Notes: generated by a model not told the origin, from the letters alone. 64,000 bases of DNA from Owenia fusiformis (GCA_903813345.2 CAIIXF020000005.1:12217375-12281374), one strand, 5' to 3'. Counted from the stretch's first letter, positions 46,413 to 57,705 are shown. Translations and numbers: made by a program.

Positions 46413-47964
46413 TCATACATACAAAACAATAGAATTGGACATGGTTACTTTTATATGACATACACAATTTACCTGTGAAGATATAAATACAAAAATATGA
46501 TTATTTTAACAATGTGTTGAATAAACTCATCAATTTCAACAAGACCAATGTGTATAACTATTGTATATAGCATTCAAGGTACAATACCATACTGTATAAT
46601 TTCAACTATTTACAGAAATAATTTTCTAGTATATGCAAACACCTTCACTTTTAATTGCAATTTTTCTTATTCTTAATTAAAGGGGCAACAAAGCCTGTCA
46701 AGAGAAAATTTGAAAATTTTTACTTTTTCTGAGCTATCAGGGCATCATTTGCCTCAAACATTTTCTTTGACATACCTATTTTCTTAAAATGTATGGATAA
46801 ACTATCAACTACCCAGTTTCAAGTGAAATATTAGCTGAAATAATATTCATTCAGGGGGTTTCTTTGGAAATATCCAAACTTAAACATACTGTACATGTAT
46901 TTTGACACTGGTCCGTGATCATTGAATGGCCCCTTTGCACTACTTGTTGCACCTTTAAATAAATAAATATAACTTATAAGTTGGGACATCATACTTTACT
47001 CAACAACCTCGAGTTATTATTTTCACATTGCTAGAATTCCATATTTCTGATTTGTTAAAGTAATAGCATATGATCAAATACTCCAACATATTGCCTACTC
47101 ATTGATTCTAATCATCGAAAGTGCTTGAAATGCCTAGAAAAGATATAATAAAACAAGCACTTCTCCTTATTATCTGGAAACACTTTGGAAATTCCAAAAA
47201 TTGATATTACAAAACTAAGATTTCTTTCCAAATTTTTGCTACAATTGGAATATTTCATACATAAATGTGTAAAACATTCACAAACACTGTCCATGTCCAA
47301 ACACTATTATAACATATCTATGATGATGTAAAGTGCAAAGTGTACACAAGACAGTCGGCCAATATAAGTTTTGTAAAGCCCGCGCCCGCCAACTTTCTGA
47401 TTGGTCAAGGCGCTGACGTCATAACCAATCAATCGAAGATAAAACTGCGCAAGCAATTTTTCTAAACTCATTTCAATCATTGTCAAACCATTTGTTTGTC
47501 AATTCTATAAGAAAATGGTACTCTCTGACCAGTCTACATCATCATCATTCCATTTTATCATTTTAATGTGTATCTAAAAGCTGTGTTTACCACAGAGAAA
47601 AAAAACTACTACAAAATCCCCCACCTTTTAAAAGTGATATGAATAAAACTACATTTGTATACAGACAAATTAAAATTTAGTTTTCTAAAAAACTAAAATT
47701 AACTATTTTAAATATATCTTAAAGAATATTAGAAGACATTGGCTCTTGATGTTCTTTAAAATTGATCGCTGCTAGCAACTACTACTAAATGGAAAGCTTT
47801 GCATTTCAATCATCAATGTTAATAACTGGGGGGGGTCTTCAGGGGAAATCTTTGGGTGATACTTGGACTGTGATGATATGTAGCTTGCCACAGACGGTTG
47901 CATTAATTGTTTTCTAGGTTTCAGAATACCTTTTTTAACATTTCTGATTTTAATCCAGGTTTTT
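46413..47964 (-). other. Presumed 3' UTR of the long minus-strand gene
   Basis: AT-rich, no ORF with a recognised domain, apart from a GC-richer promoter-like island at 47357-47430. Confidence 0.35.
47359..47429. promoter_or_regulatory. CCAAT / CRE cluster
   Basis: CCAAT (47359-47363), ATTGG (47400-47404), TGACGTCA (47414-47421) and CCAAT (47425-47429) lie within 71 bp in a GC-richer island. This arrangement is typical of NF-Y/CREB promoters. No start site or exon is evident nearby. Confidence 0.4.
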
Positions 47965-50900
47965 TCAATTTCTTTTCTTAGGCTGAATAAATGCTGGCTC
48001 TAAATACCCAACTGTCACATCATTATCATTTTTAGCCAGGTTAATGACAGTCCCCCTACCCCTACGTGGTCCATTTACAACTCTACGTTCAATCCATGGC
48101 TCCGCATTGTACATGTTGGATGTGTCATTTTGTGCATGTTCTGATTCCTCAACAGATGGAGGTACACTTGAAGGCACTAATACACAAAACGGGGTTGTTG
48201 ATGATGCATTTACAGCTAAAGATGATACTGTATTGACTGAGGTGAGTGAAATGTCCGCAGTTTGAGTTGCAACAGGCTGATGTAAAAACTGAGGTCCGCG
48301 TAGAAGAAGGATGTTATCATCAGCCCCGAGCTGATCATCTCTCACCACACTTTCTCTAGACTGAATTGTAACTGTCTTTTTATCCTGTTCACTATTTACT
48401 TGTATACTATATCCTGGCATATTTAAAACATTTTTATTCTCTGTCCCAGACTGAATTGTAACTGTCTTTTCAGCCTCTTCACTGCTTACTTGTATACTAT
48501 ATCCTGGCATATTTAAAATCTTTCTATTCTCTGTCCCAGACTGCACATCATTTATACCTACTCCAGGCTGTGTATTCGATATTCCAGACTGTAAATTACT
48601 TTTTTCTAGCTGTATGTTACTATGAATTGGCTCTGAGCTCATAGTTCTTGGTATTTGTTCCTCAGCACAATCCGAGTCGGGAATTACTTGAACAACTTTG
48701 CACCATTCACCTCCTATTACAAATGCCATCTGATCCTGGGGACCAATAGGATTACTTCTTGACTGTTCTTGTCCTATCAATTCAATTTCTGATTGTGAAC
48801 TTTCATTTGAGTGAATTCCTTGCTGTACATTGGTCATTTCTGGCTGTACATTTTCACCTGAGTCAATTATTAACTGAACAGTAGCATTTGAGTCAATTTC
48901 TGACTGTACATTTTCCTCCAATTCAATTCCCGGCTCCACTGTTCTAACTGAGTCAATTTTTAGCTGTGCAGTTTCTCCTGAGTCAAGCTTTGACTGAACC
49001 ATTTTACTTGAGTCAATTTCTAACTGTTCAATTCCATTTGAGTTAATGATTGGATGTACAGAACCACTTGAGTTAATTTCCGACTGTACAGTGTCACTAG
49101 AGTCAATATTTGAATGCATTATACCCCTTTTAGAGTTAGTGTTAATTTCTTGAGAAACACTTGCTTGTGCAGAAAGAGAAGATATTTTTAAAGGTTCTTG
49201 CGATAGCACAGACTTTAGTCTTTTACGACCATTCTTTGAAACTGAACTGCTACCTTTCACTGAAATGAGCGCTTCAGAATTGCCTAAGAATTTGGACTTT
49301 TTAACTTGTGCAGAACGGATGCTCCTCGTATGTGCTGAAATAAAGTTTGATCTCCACTTTGCCCTCAGCTTGAGTGATTTTATTCTAGGATCATTGATTG
49401 GAAATGAATGGACATCTTCATCTGACGTAAAGCTTTCATCTGTAATGGTTTCTTCATCAGTGTCTTCATCTATAGTAATAACTTCATCTTTAATCATATG
49501 ATCATCTTGAACAGTAAAAGCTGAATCATGAACAGAAGTCCTGACTGACTGACCAGACCACACTAAAGGTGTATCTTTTTGGAAACTGGCTGTCCTATGA
49601 TTTTCAGATTCAGGCAGTGTAATTGGTGCTGATCTATCCAAACTTAACATGGATGATGTCATGGTGTGGGGGGCCTCAAGGGTTGGCGAAGATGGTGCAA
49701 TCACTATTGGTGATGTCATGGTGTGGGGGGCCTCAAGGGTTGGCGAAGATGGTGCAATCACTATTGGTGATGTCATGGTGTGGGGGGCCTCAAGGGTTGG
49801 CGAAGATGGTGCAATCACTATTGGTGATGTCATGGTGTGGGGGGCCTCAAGGGGCAGGGAAAATGGTGCAATCACTATTGGTATTGTCATTGTGTGGGGG
49901 GCATCAAGGGGTGGGGAAGATGGTGCAATCACTATTGGTAGCTTCATTGAACCATCCCTTTCCAGAATACGTGGAGGGGGTATAACACTGCTTGAAGAGA
50001 CAGCCATTTTGGCTGCACGTTTTTCCATTAATTTCATTCTAACAGTATTAGGTTTACATGTCTGTCTGTATATTTCATTTATTACATGTTCATCTTCACT
50101 TATAACTCGTGAAGAAGGATGTGGTGCTCGAGGGGTTGATTTAACGGGTTTAGTTGGCTTGGGACGTGGTGCTCGAGGGGTTGATTTAATGGGTTTAGAT
50201 GGCTTGGGGACAGCTGGTGGTTCAGTTGTATCATGGTCACTCAAAGGGGAAATAGGAGCCAATGGTATATTGACTGGAGGACCAATGATGTCAGTTCCAA
50301 TTCCTGAAGGAAGAATTATAGATATTTCTGTACTGGCTGGAGAATCAGATTCGGGCAGAGTAATTGGAGAAGTAACTGTGGCAATTGGCGGTGCTATATT
50401 TGAGAACCCTTCTGTGAAATGTGGTTGGGAGCTTTCAGAATCTTTTCCAATAACTGAAGGAAGAAGTGTAGATATTTCTGTACTGGCTGGAGAATCAGAT
50501 TTGGGCAGAGTAATTGGAGAAGGAATCGTGGTGATTGGTGGTGCTATATCTGAGAGCTTTTTTGTGAAATATGGTTGGGAGCTTTCAGAATCTTTTCCAA
50601 TAACTGAAGGAAGAAGTGCAGATATTTCTGTACTGGCTGGAGAATCAGATTTGGGCAGAGTAATTGGAGAAGGAATCGTGGTGATTGGTGGTGCTATATC
50701 TGAGAGTTTTTTTGTAAAATGTGGTTCGGAGCTGCTCTCAGAATCTTTCAGAATGGATGAAGTAGCTTCTACAAGCTTTGCAAGTGGGTGTGAAGATTGG
50801 TTAGACTGAACATATGCCTTTGTGTGAGATTGATCGACTAAATCTTTTAGAACACTCAGGGTAGTATCAGTACACACGCTTTTATGAAGTGGACGAGGGA

Positions 50901-53900
50901 CTTGACGACGTTTCATTTTGATCTTTTTCAGTTTGACAATTTTACATTGATCATCTAGAGACTGGTGAGTCCCTTTAGGTCTTCTAGAACCTTCTGAGGC
51001 TTCATTTGTACTATTCTGTTTAGTGTGGTTTTTATTGAGCTTATGATCAACACGTGGGTGGTGAATATTTTTCAAATACTTTTTGCGAATCTGTTGTGAT
51101 GTTTTTAAACCATATTTTTGCTTTAACATGTCCTGTTTTTTCTCATTTTCAAACTCGGCATTCTTGGCTCCCGATTCTGCATCTGGTTTGCTTGATTCTA
51201 AATTTAGTTGCATGATGTTGGCTTCAAATCCATTGCTTTGACTAGTATCATGTCCAAACGCTGTCAGTAATGAGGTCTTCATATTAATCAGGTTCATATA
51301 GTATTTCAGGTATCTTTCTCGATGTACTTCAAACATTTTCACCTGGCTTGTACAAGACGCACAAATGTATGGCAGAATCAGATCTGCCATGTAATATTGT
51401 GACTCATTTAATAAACCTGCCTTCTTAAAAAGATTATAGCTTTCATCTAAAGCAGCAATTCGACTTGGTGTTATCCTATCATTCACTTCTTCCTGGCATG
51501 CCACACATTTTTTCAATTTCCTAAACCCATATGTTTTCACATATTTTTTCCAAAGGCACACAATCCTCGGAGAAGGATTTCTCCAAGGCATTTTGTCTAT
51601 TCTGTGCTCAGAGAGCTCACGTTTTATTTTTTCTGTATTTTGCATGTTCAGAGATTTAGACTTTGAACGTTTACCAGTTGGTGGTTTCCAGGATTTCCAG
51701 GGCATTGATACAACGGGGGAGTCACCAGGTTGAGTGGGTTTTGGTTTGATATTCCTTGGTTTGGTGACTCTTGTTTCAAGTTTAGTTTCAGTGTATGTTG
51801 CCATATGTTGATTCTCTGTACTCAGAGGGACATGTGTCTGAAGATGTGTGCTTGTAACTGGAGTGGAAACAGCCTGAGGGGTGGTATTAGTATTTGGAAC
51901 TTTTGTTAGAATACCTCCTGGGAATATTGCTTTTGCAACAGCACCTCTAGGGACAACATTTGGCTGTGATAGACAATGAGGGTATATTGTATACTGATTA
52001 GCACCACTTGATTTCACCTTGGTGGCTGGCACTAAAGTAGTAGGGGCTGGCATTCTTGGTCGAGAAGGATTTTGGAAAGTTGCAACTTGGGGAATATTTG
52101 GTGGAGAGACTACAATGTTGGATAATGGGACATGAGGAGAGGAAATCCTGAATGTTGGCGTTACACTTTGAGGTGTTACAGTCCCTTGTGGTACACTTTG
52201 TGCTGATGTTGAGCTTGGTGTAGCATTTCCTGTTGCTACACTAAATATTGAAACATTTTCCGTTGAAACATCCTTTTGTATTACATTATAGGGTGCTACA
52301 CTGTGGGAACTTACATTATGCAATGTTACCCTATTTGGTGCCATGTTTTCTGGTGTTACACCTTGATTAACATAGTTCAGCGCATTTCCTAAAGTCAAGG
52401 GTGAAATCTTTCTAAAATCAATATTTTGTGCTGGCGCTCTCTGTTGACAGGGATTTTGGAAAGTTGCAACAAGGGGAATATTTGGTGGACATACTGCAAT
52501 ATTTGGAGATGGGGTATGAGGTATTGATATTCCCGATGATACATTGCTCTGTGTCACATTAGATGATGTTACAGTATGGGATGTTACATGTTGCAATGTT
52601 ACACTATTTGGTGTTAAATTTGCTGAGGCTAAGGTTACATCATCACTGGTAGAGTTTAGTGCATTTCCTACAGTCCAAGGTGCAACACTTCTTAAAACAA
52701 TATTTTGTGCACCATTACTATTTTGAAATAGTACATTGGTACACTTGTTCCCTGCATTTTTTACACCAATGTTAACTGGGGCTGCCAGCCTCTGATAATT
52801 TAAAACCATATTTTGTGGCAGAACCCTCACATTATCTCCTACTACATTTTGACCTGGCCTACTTTGAAATATTATACTCACAGGTTGCTGCTTTGTCAGG
52901 GATGATACAGTAGGATTAACTGCAGTAGGATTAACTGTGGTAGGATTAACTGCAGTAGGATTAACTACGGAAGGATTAACTGCGGAAGGATTAACTGCAG
53001 TAGGATTAACTGCAGTGGGATAAACTGCACTTGAGTTGACAGAAGTAGGATTAACTAAAGTCCCAGGTGTGGCACTCTGTGGTATGTATATTACATTTTG
53101 AGGTAAAATGTTCTGTGGTAAAATATTTTGGGGCAATATATTTTGTGGAACAATTGGCAGTCTTAATATGTTTGGTGTTGTTTTAGATGGATCAATTGTT
53201 ACTATTGGTTGATTATTTGGAGAAATAACTGCCTTTGGCTCTGGAAGGTTCTGCTGAATCATGGCTCTGGGTTCAATGGTCTGAATAATTGTTGGTCTTG
53301 GTTGATTCATTTGAGGAGTCATTGCCATTTGTTGATTGTTCTGAAGAATCATGGTGATTGGTTGATTGGTCTGAGAAAGTAGCCTTGGTTGATTGTTCTG
53401 AGATATTGTGAGCCTTGGTTGATTGCTCTGGGGAATTGGGAGCCTTGGTTGATTGTTCTTGTTTACTTGGAGCCTTTGTTGATTGTTCTGGGGAATGGAG
53501 AGCCTTGGTCGATTGTTCATGATAATCTTACCCTTTGATTTTATGCTCTTTGATAATACCCTTTGGGGTAGTAGATTAAGGGGAAATGTGGGCCAATGAT
53601 TCTTGACAGGAGAAGTTGCATTCTGAACTGATTGTTTTTGTGTGTTGATGGTAGATTGTTTCTGGGCGTCAGCTCCTGATTGTGTAGCAGCTGTGGTGAC
53701 ATCAGATTTCTCCCGATCTTTGATAGAAGCTGCTACACATTTGGCCATAGCTTTTGCAGGAGCAATATTATAACACAGGACTTTGGGCTTTGGAAGAAGT
53801 GTACGAACATGACCTTGACCTTTGTACTCATCTTTATTGTTAGTTCTTCCTCCGACCTTTGAAACCATTTTGAAGGGGAATGTCACTTTTCTAGGGAGAT

Positions 53901-54594
53901 AAAAATTCATATTTGGTTTCGTATCCTGTTTTTCAGAACCATTGTCATGAGAACCGTTGTTATCATCTCTTTCGATAAAATTCTTGGTTTTGCGTCTCTT
54001 TTTTCTGTGAATAGTACTAATTCCACTTTCACTGGGAGACCAGCTCGAATCAGTATCACTTGAAGAACTTGATTCTGAGAATGTTACATCACTGAGGGCG
54101 TCTAACTTGTCGTCAAGAGTGTTATGTACTTTCTTCCTTTTTCTACTCACTGTATTAGGGATGATGTGCTCCAGATCGACAGCACAGAACTTTTCGTCTA
54201 TCACATCAGTTGCTTCTTCACTTAATGAATCATCAGATTCATCAATAATAGTATCTGTGTCTGTGTCTTCTTCCTTGATACACAAATCAGGTATATCAGC
54301 TCTGCATTTTGTTTGAAGGTGTTTTTCAACATCTTGTTTATTCAACAAAACCTTACATTGTTTGGAGAGTTTATCATAGTCAACTTGAGGATTAACACTT
54401 CTCTGGTTGCCTTTGTCGTTGTAAACTGAACCAACACAGTCAGTTTCAACACTTTGCTCATTTTCTGGTTTTAGATCACTGAGTGGTGCCTCGGGTTCAT
54501 GTTCTCGAGCAAATGTAGACTCACTTACATAAGTGTCATCACTTTCAGAGAGAACCTCCTCTTTTATTGTGAATGTTGACTCGTAGGTATCCAT
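47965..54594 (-). CDS. 2209-residue single-exon protein with ZAD-like module, function unknown
   Basis: One uninterrupted ORF of 6.6 kb. An acceptor-like TTTGCTTTCAG ends 30 bp before the ATG (54625), so a 5' UTR exon lies upstream. Residues 1-170 are acidic, with possible sumoylation sites (IKEE, CIKEED). Basic clusters SRKRKK (about 150) and RKKRRKTK (about 196) look like nuclear signals. Then come NNQPRL repeats (about 355-465), VNPTAVNP repeats (about 500-560) and VT-rich repeats (about 650-860). Residues about 1025-1090 hold C-x2-C ... LPYIC-x2-C followed by an F-x3-R helix, close to zinc-finger-associated (ZAD) domains. The C-terminal half has three 37-residue, five 19-residue and several 'IDSxxxVQxE' repeats. 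Composition suggests a chromatin or transcription scaffold, which is inference. Confidence 0.8.
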   Translation of the reverse strand: MDTYESTFTIKEEVLSESDDTYVSESTFAREHEPEAPLSDLKPENEQSVETDCVGSVYNDKGNQRSVNPQVDYDKLSKQCKVLLNKQDVEKHLQTKCRADIPDLCIKEEDTDTDTIIDESDDSLSEEATDVIDEKFCAVDLEHIIPNTVSRKRKKVHNTLDDKLDALSDVTFSESSSSSDTDSSWSPSESGISTIHRKKRRKTKNFIERDDNNGSHDNGSEKQDTKPNMNFYLPRKVTFPFKMVSKVGGRTNNKDEYKGQGHVRTLLPKPKVLCYNIAPAKAMAKCVAASIKDREKSDVTTAATQSGADAQKQSTINTQKQSVQNATSPVKNHWPTFPLNLLPQRVLSKSIKSKGKIIMNNRPRLSIPQNNQQRLQVNKNNQPRLPIPQSNQPRLTISQNNQPRLLSQTNQPITMILQNNQQMAMTPQMNQPRPTIIQTIEPRAMIQQNLPEPKAVISPNNQPIVTIDPSKTTPNILRLPIVPQNILPQNILPQNILPQNVIYIPQSATPGTLVNPTSVNSSAVYPTAVNPTAVNPSAVNPSVVNPTAVNPTTVNPTAVNPTVSSLTKQQPVSIIFQSRPGQNVVGDNVRVLPQNMVLNYQRLAAPVNIGVKNAGNKCTNVLFQNSNGAQNIVLRSVAPWTVGNALNSTSDDVTLASANLTPNSVTLQHVTSHTVTSSNVTQSNVSSGISIPHTPSPNIAVCPPNIPLVATFQNPCQQRAPAQNIDFRKISPLTLGNALNYVNQGVTPENMAPNRVTLHNVSSHSVAPYNVIQKDVSTENVSIFSVATGNATPSSTSAQSVPQGTVTPQSVTPTFRISSPHVPLSNIVVSPPNIPQVATFQNPSRPRMPAPTTLVPATKVKSSGANQYTIYPHCLSQPNVVPRGAVAKAIFPGGILTKVPNTNTTPQAVSTPVTSTHLQTHVPLSTENQHMATYTETKLETRVTKPRNIKPKPTQPGDSPVVSMPWKSWKPPTGKRSKSKSLNMQNTEKIKRELSEHRIDKMPWRNPSPRIVCLWKKYVKTYGFRKLKKCVACQEEVNDRITPSRIAALDESYNLFKKAGLLNESQYYMADLILPYICASCTSQVKMFEVHRERYLKYYMNLINMKTSLLTAFGHDTSQSNGFEANIMQLNLESSKPDAESGAKNAEFENEKKQDMLKQKYGLKTSQQIRKKYLKNIHHPRVDHKLNKNHTKQNSTNEASEGSRRPKGTHQSLDDQCKIVKLKKIKMKRRQVPRPLHKSVCTDTTLSVLKDLVDQSHTKAYVQSNQSSHPLAKLVEATSSILKDSESSSEPHFTKKLSDIAPPITTIPSPITLPKSDSPASTEISALLPSVIGKDSESSQPYFTKKLSDIAPPITTIPSPITLPKSDSPASTEISTLLPSVIGKDSESSQPHFTEGFSNIAPPIATVTSPITLPESDSPASTEISIILPSGIGTDIIGPPVNIPLAPISPLSDHDTTEPPAVPKPSKPIKSTPRAPRPKPTKPVKSTPRAPHPSSRVISEDEHVINEIYRQTCKPNTVRMKLMEKRAAKMAVSSSSVIPPPRILERDGSMKLPIVIAPSSPPLDAPHTMTIPIVIAPFSLPLEAPHTMTSPIVIAPSSPTLEAPHTMTSPIVIAPSSPTLEAPHTMTSPIVIAPSSPTLEAPHTMTSSMLSLDRSAPITLPESENHRTASFQKDTPLVWSGQSVRTSVHDSAFTVQDDHMIKDEVITIDEDTDEETITDESFTSDEDVHSFPINDPRIKSLKLRAKWRSNFISAHTRSIRSAQVKKSKFLGNSEALISVKGSSSVSKNGRKRLKSVLSQEPLKISSLSAQASVSQEINTNSKRGIMHSNIDSSDTVQSEINSSGSVHPIINSNGIEQLEIDSSKMVQSKLDSGETAQLKIDSVRTVEPGIELEENVQSEIDSNATVQLIIDSGENVQPEMTNVQQGIHSNESSQSEIELIGQEQSRSNPIGPQDQMAFVIGGEWCKVVQVIPDSDCAEEQIPRTMSSEPIHSNIQLEKSNLQSGISNTQPGVGINDVQSGTENRKILNMPGYSIQVSSEEAEKTVTIQSGTENKNVLNMPGYSIQVNSEQDKKTVTIQSRESVVRDDQLGADDNILLLRGPQFLHQPVATQTADISLTSVNTVSSLAVNASSTTPFCVLVPSSVPPSVEESEHAQNDTSNMYNAEPWIERRVVNGPRRGRGTVINLAKNDNDVTVGYLEPAFIQPKKRN
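49650..49945 (-). repeat. Coding 57-bp minisatellite (19-residue units)
   Basis: Five near-identical units encode SPIVIAPSSPTLEAPHTMT. The first three differ at almost no bases, which points to recent expansion. They also create a spurious 386-codon ORF on the opposite strand. Confidence 0.95.
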
Positions 54595-54624
54595 GATTAT
54601 GTTTAGCTCTCTTTAGGCATGTAA

Positions 54625-54738
54625 CTGAAAGCAAAATGAAGAACAGTTGAAATTGGTAAGATACAGTTGTACAGGTAATATTGTACAATATAGTTTGCAT
54701 TCATTTGACTTTGATTCTTAAAAGAAAGCTTGAGTTAG
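54625..54738 (-). other. End of a 5' UTR intron of the long gene (inferred)
   Basis: Inferred from the acceptor at 54625; no donor or upstream exon was identified. Candidate GC-richer sequence lies at 55620-55700. Confidence 0.3.
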
Positions 54739-55588
54739 CACCCTATGCAGACAGAGCCTGTGGGAAATATTGGGTGCGGCGCAAATGAGCGGAGGGTGCG
54801 GAGCTAACGGTCATTTTTGAATTCAAAATTGGGATATTTCTGAAACTAAGCCGTTTTGGGACTTCAAATATACCAAAATATGTGTATTTGACACCAAATA
54901 TCAATACAATTGTGAAAATAGTAGTGCAATTCATTTTATAGCGACGCAGTATGCCTTAAACATTTCCCAGACCTATATATTTTGAGACTATCCTTTTAAT
55001 ACTGCGTCCCCAGCATTCATAAAAAATGGTGTTCAAGATACACTACCCATGCAAATTATTTTTGCATCTTGGAAGCCAGGCAGTATCTGTGTGATTTTAT
55101 AAAAATTCGGAAATGTTCTTCAGAGATGAGCCCCTCTAAATATTGGGTGCGGAGGTACGTTTATGGAGCTCCTCCGCACCCAATATTTAGAGGGGGCTCA
55201 TATCTGAAAAACATTTCCGAATTTTTATAAAATCACACAGATACTGCCTGGCTTCCAAGATGCAAAAATAATTTGTATAGATAGTGTACCGTGAACACCA
55301 TTTTTTATGAATGCTGGGGACTCAGTATTAAAAGGATAATTTCAAAATATATAGGTCTGGGAAAGGTTTAAGGCACACTGCGTCGCTATAGAATGAATTG
55401 CGCTACTATTTTCACAATTGTATTGATATTTGGTGTCAAATACACATATCTTGGTATATTTGAAGTCCCAAAACGGCTTAGTTTCAGAAATATCCCAAAT
55501 TTAAATTCAAAAATGACTGTTAGCTCCGCACCCTCCGCTCATTTGCTCCGCACCCAATATTTCCCACAGGCTCTGTCTGCATAGGGTG
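54739..55588. mobile_element. 850-bp fold-back element (near-perfect inverted repeat)
   Basis: Two arms of about 410 bp meet at about 55163 with almost no spacer. Outer ends CACCCTATGCAGACAGAGCC. Flanks AGTTAG (54733-54738, 55589-55594) suggest a 6-bp target duplication; if the terminal TG of the right end is counted, TGAGTTAG gives 8. No coding capacity; mirrored ORFs in the arms are artefacts. Confidence 0.9.
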
Positions 55589-55594
55589 AGTTAG

Positions 55595-56480
55595 TCACTT
55601 TGTGACAAGACTGTACTAAGGATAATGACGGTGACTATCCAGGCCCTGTATGTCGCGAGCAAGTTCCCGCTTACATCACGAGCTCATAGTTGAAAAACGT
55701 TGTTGCCCTTTATTATTGTAATAGCCATTGAACTATGAAAATAAAGTTGTACTGAGTTTAACTTACTAAATTTCCATAGAAACGTTTATATTTCAATTTT
55801 ATCATATCCCTCTAGGCCCCGCTTCTAACATAGACACCATAGATAATTTATACATGTACATGTACAGTGAATGGACAAAAAATGTATAGTTTGTTTAAGA
55901 ATTTATACAAGCTTATACTAGGGTTCATCTTAGACATGTTATTGTTTTGCAAGGAAGTGCAGGATATCTGAGAGATTTTATTCTTTTTGGTAACTACCTC
56001 AAAAAGTCAGCCATCTTTTTGGAACCAGCGATTTTTCATGTAACTGTACACCACAATCTAGTTATTCATCATCTTCTGAAAAAGAAGAGCAAAATAAAAA
56101 TGCAATGTATAACTCATCAAAACTGCATTAATTTTTTGAAATTAATACAAGCAACATTGACGACTCTCATAAACATCCAAGAACAACTACATAATGAGAG
56201 ACATTTCATAAAGACCTTCTAGATAAAAAATGTCACAGGAAAGCTTTCTCGAAAGTCCATGGTTGAATGTATTTAAGTGTTTTTCTGGAATTTTGACAAG
56301 ATTTATGCCCTGCCTACCCAGATGTAAAGATGCTCACTAACACAAGGCGACAATGTAGTTCATAAAATCTATGTGTGTAAAAAACTGGGTGGGGTGGGTA
56401 TCTGAATGACCAGGTACCTAACATTCCTAGCAGAGTTAAGAATTTGATTTTTTCAATGAACAATCCAAGCAAGCAACCAC
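55595..56480. other. Non-coding stretch
   Basis: No gene recognised. The GC-richer part (about 55620-55700) may contain the promoter or first exon of the long minus-strand gene. Confidence 0.3.
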
Positions 56481-56962
56481 GGCTTTGTATAAAAAACCTC
56501 CTACCTCATACCCACCTACCCACCTACGTGGAACATGATACAGTCATTGAAGGGTTCAATTTTCAAGATTATTAAATCTCAAAATAGCTCAAATTATTAA
56601 CATTTCTACAATTCCGGCTTTATTTTATGACTAGACAGATGACAGATCCATAAATAAAGGCATATGGATGAATTTTAATGTGTAATGACCCAAGGGCGCC
56701 CCAGGGGAATAAATAACTAACAACCACGAGCATAGGTCCAACAAGCCAGATAAAGAAATTGAAAGAAAGTGTGCTAAATTCGATGCCCCGAGTGGGAATC
56801 GAACCCAGCTGGGATGTAGTAGCAACTTGCTATCAAGGGTCGTTACAAATGCATCTATAATTCATCATAAACTAAGATTAAATAAACTAAGATCTTTAAA
56901 ATTGAACCCTTCAAAGACTGTATCATGCTGGGTATGAGGTAGGAGGTTTTTTATAAAAAGCC
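56481..56962. mobile_element. TIR element carrying a tRNA-derived SINE-like insert
   Basis: Inverted ends of about 80 bp (GGCTTTGTATAAAAAACCTC / GGCTTTTTATAAAAAACCTC; inner ends 'GAAGGGTTCAATTTT'). The space between is taken by the SINE-like segment at about 56590-56846. The left arm has an extra CCACCTACCC repeat. No target duplication seen. Confidence 0.6.
56590..56846 (-). mobile_element. tRNA-derived SINE candidate
   Basis: On the minus strand a tRNA-like head (about 56846-56780) with box B GGGTTCGATTCCC and a weaker box-A-like region is followed by about 180 bp of unrelated body, ending near AATAAAGCCGG. The length and the arrangement fit a SINE; the head does not fold into a full tRNA. 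Confidence 0.4.
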
Positions 56963-57299
56963 AGAAAAGTATACACCAAGTATTTACCAAAATGAGTGTC
57001 TCCAAGGCTTCATACCAGCATATGTATAATGCATTTATCACAAGTTTGAGCTGAAATTTCACTAAAATGAAGTAAGGGTAATCTCCGCCAGGTTTGTTTA
57101 TTGTGGTTAGCTTTCATGGTAAGTGCTCGGAAGCAAATAATTCATGTGTGCAAAATATTCAAATAATTTGATTGGATTAAACTTTGGTGCGCATGCGTAC
57201 AATGTGTGCACTGCCATGGTTTTTTCTAGTGATTTCGTTTCGTTTCATGGAGTTTGCGTTTCAGTGTAACTTCCGCAAAAATGGCGGACAAGAGAACTC

Positions 57300-57705
57300 T
57301 TTACCTATAATATAGACTATATCCTCTAGTCTGAAATTTTTTTGAAATTTGGAATGAAAATATTCAGACTATAGCCCACATATGTTAAAATTTGGGATTG
57401 AAAATTATTTGTTTACATAGGAAGTGCCATTCAAAATGGCCGACTGGGTAAATTAATTTGCATATTTGCTACTTCCCCTAGCTTTATTTCCATTTGACAA
57501 TATGCTGTGTTACTTTTCATAGCATTTAATTGTACTTTACTACTTAATTGAATTGTTATAATGCTTTTTTTTGGGAAGTGAAGTTTCCTAAAATTGATAA
57601 TTGTGTGCAGGAAATTTCCTGTTTTTTCCCACAGGAGGGACATAATGATCAATAGACTCAATTCTCAGGAAATTCAGTCTATTGGATATAGACTAACCTA
57701 TAATA
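57300..57705. mobile_element. Possible small TIR element
   Basis: Inverted match between 57311-57335 and about 57669-57695 (TAGACTATATCC..TAG.CTGAA). No target duplication; ends uncertain. Confidence 0.3.

Noticed and set aside
49623-49985. 120-codon plus-strand ORF
   Set aside because: Another frame of the same 57-bp minisatellite.
49649-50809. 386-codon plus-strand ORF
   Set aside because: Lies antisense to the long gene over its coding repeats; its own repeats (DVMVWGASR) are mirror products and no domain is visible.
54743-55584. Two similar ORFs of 63 codons on opposite strands
   Set aside because: They are the two arms of the fold-back element.
55947-56222. 91-codon plus-strand ORF
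   Set aside because: No domain, no splice or start context that favours it.
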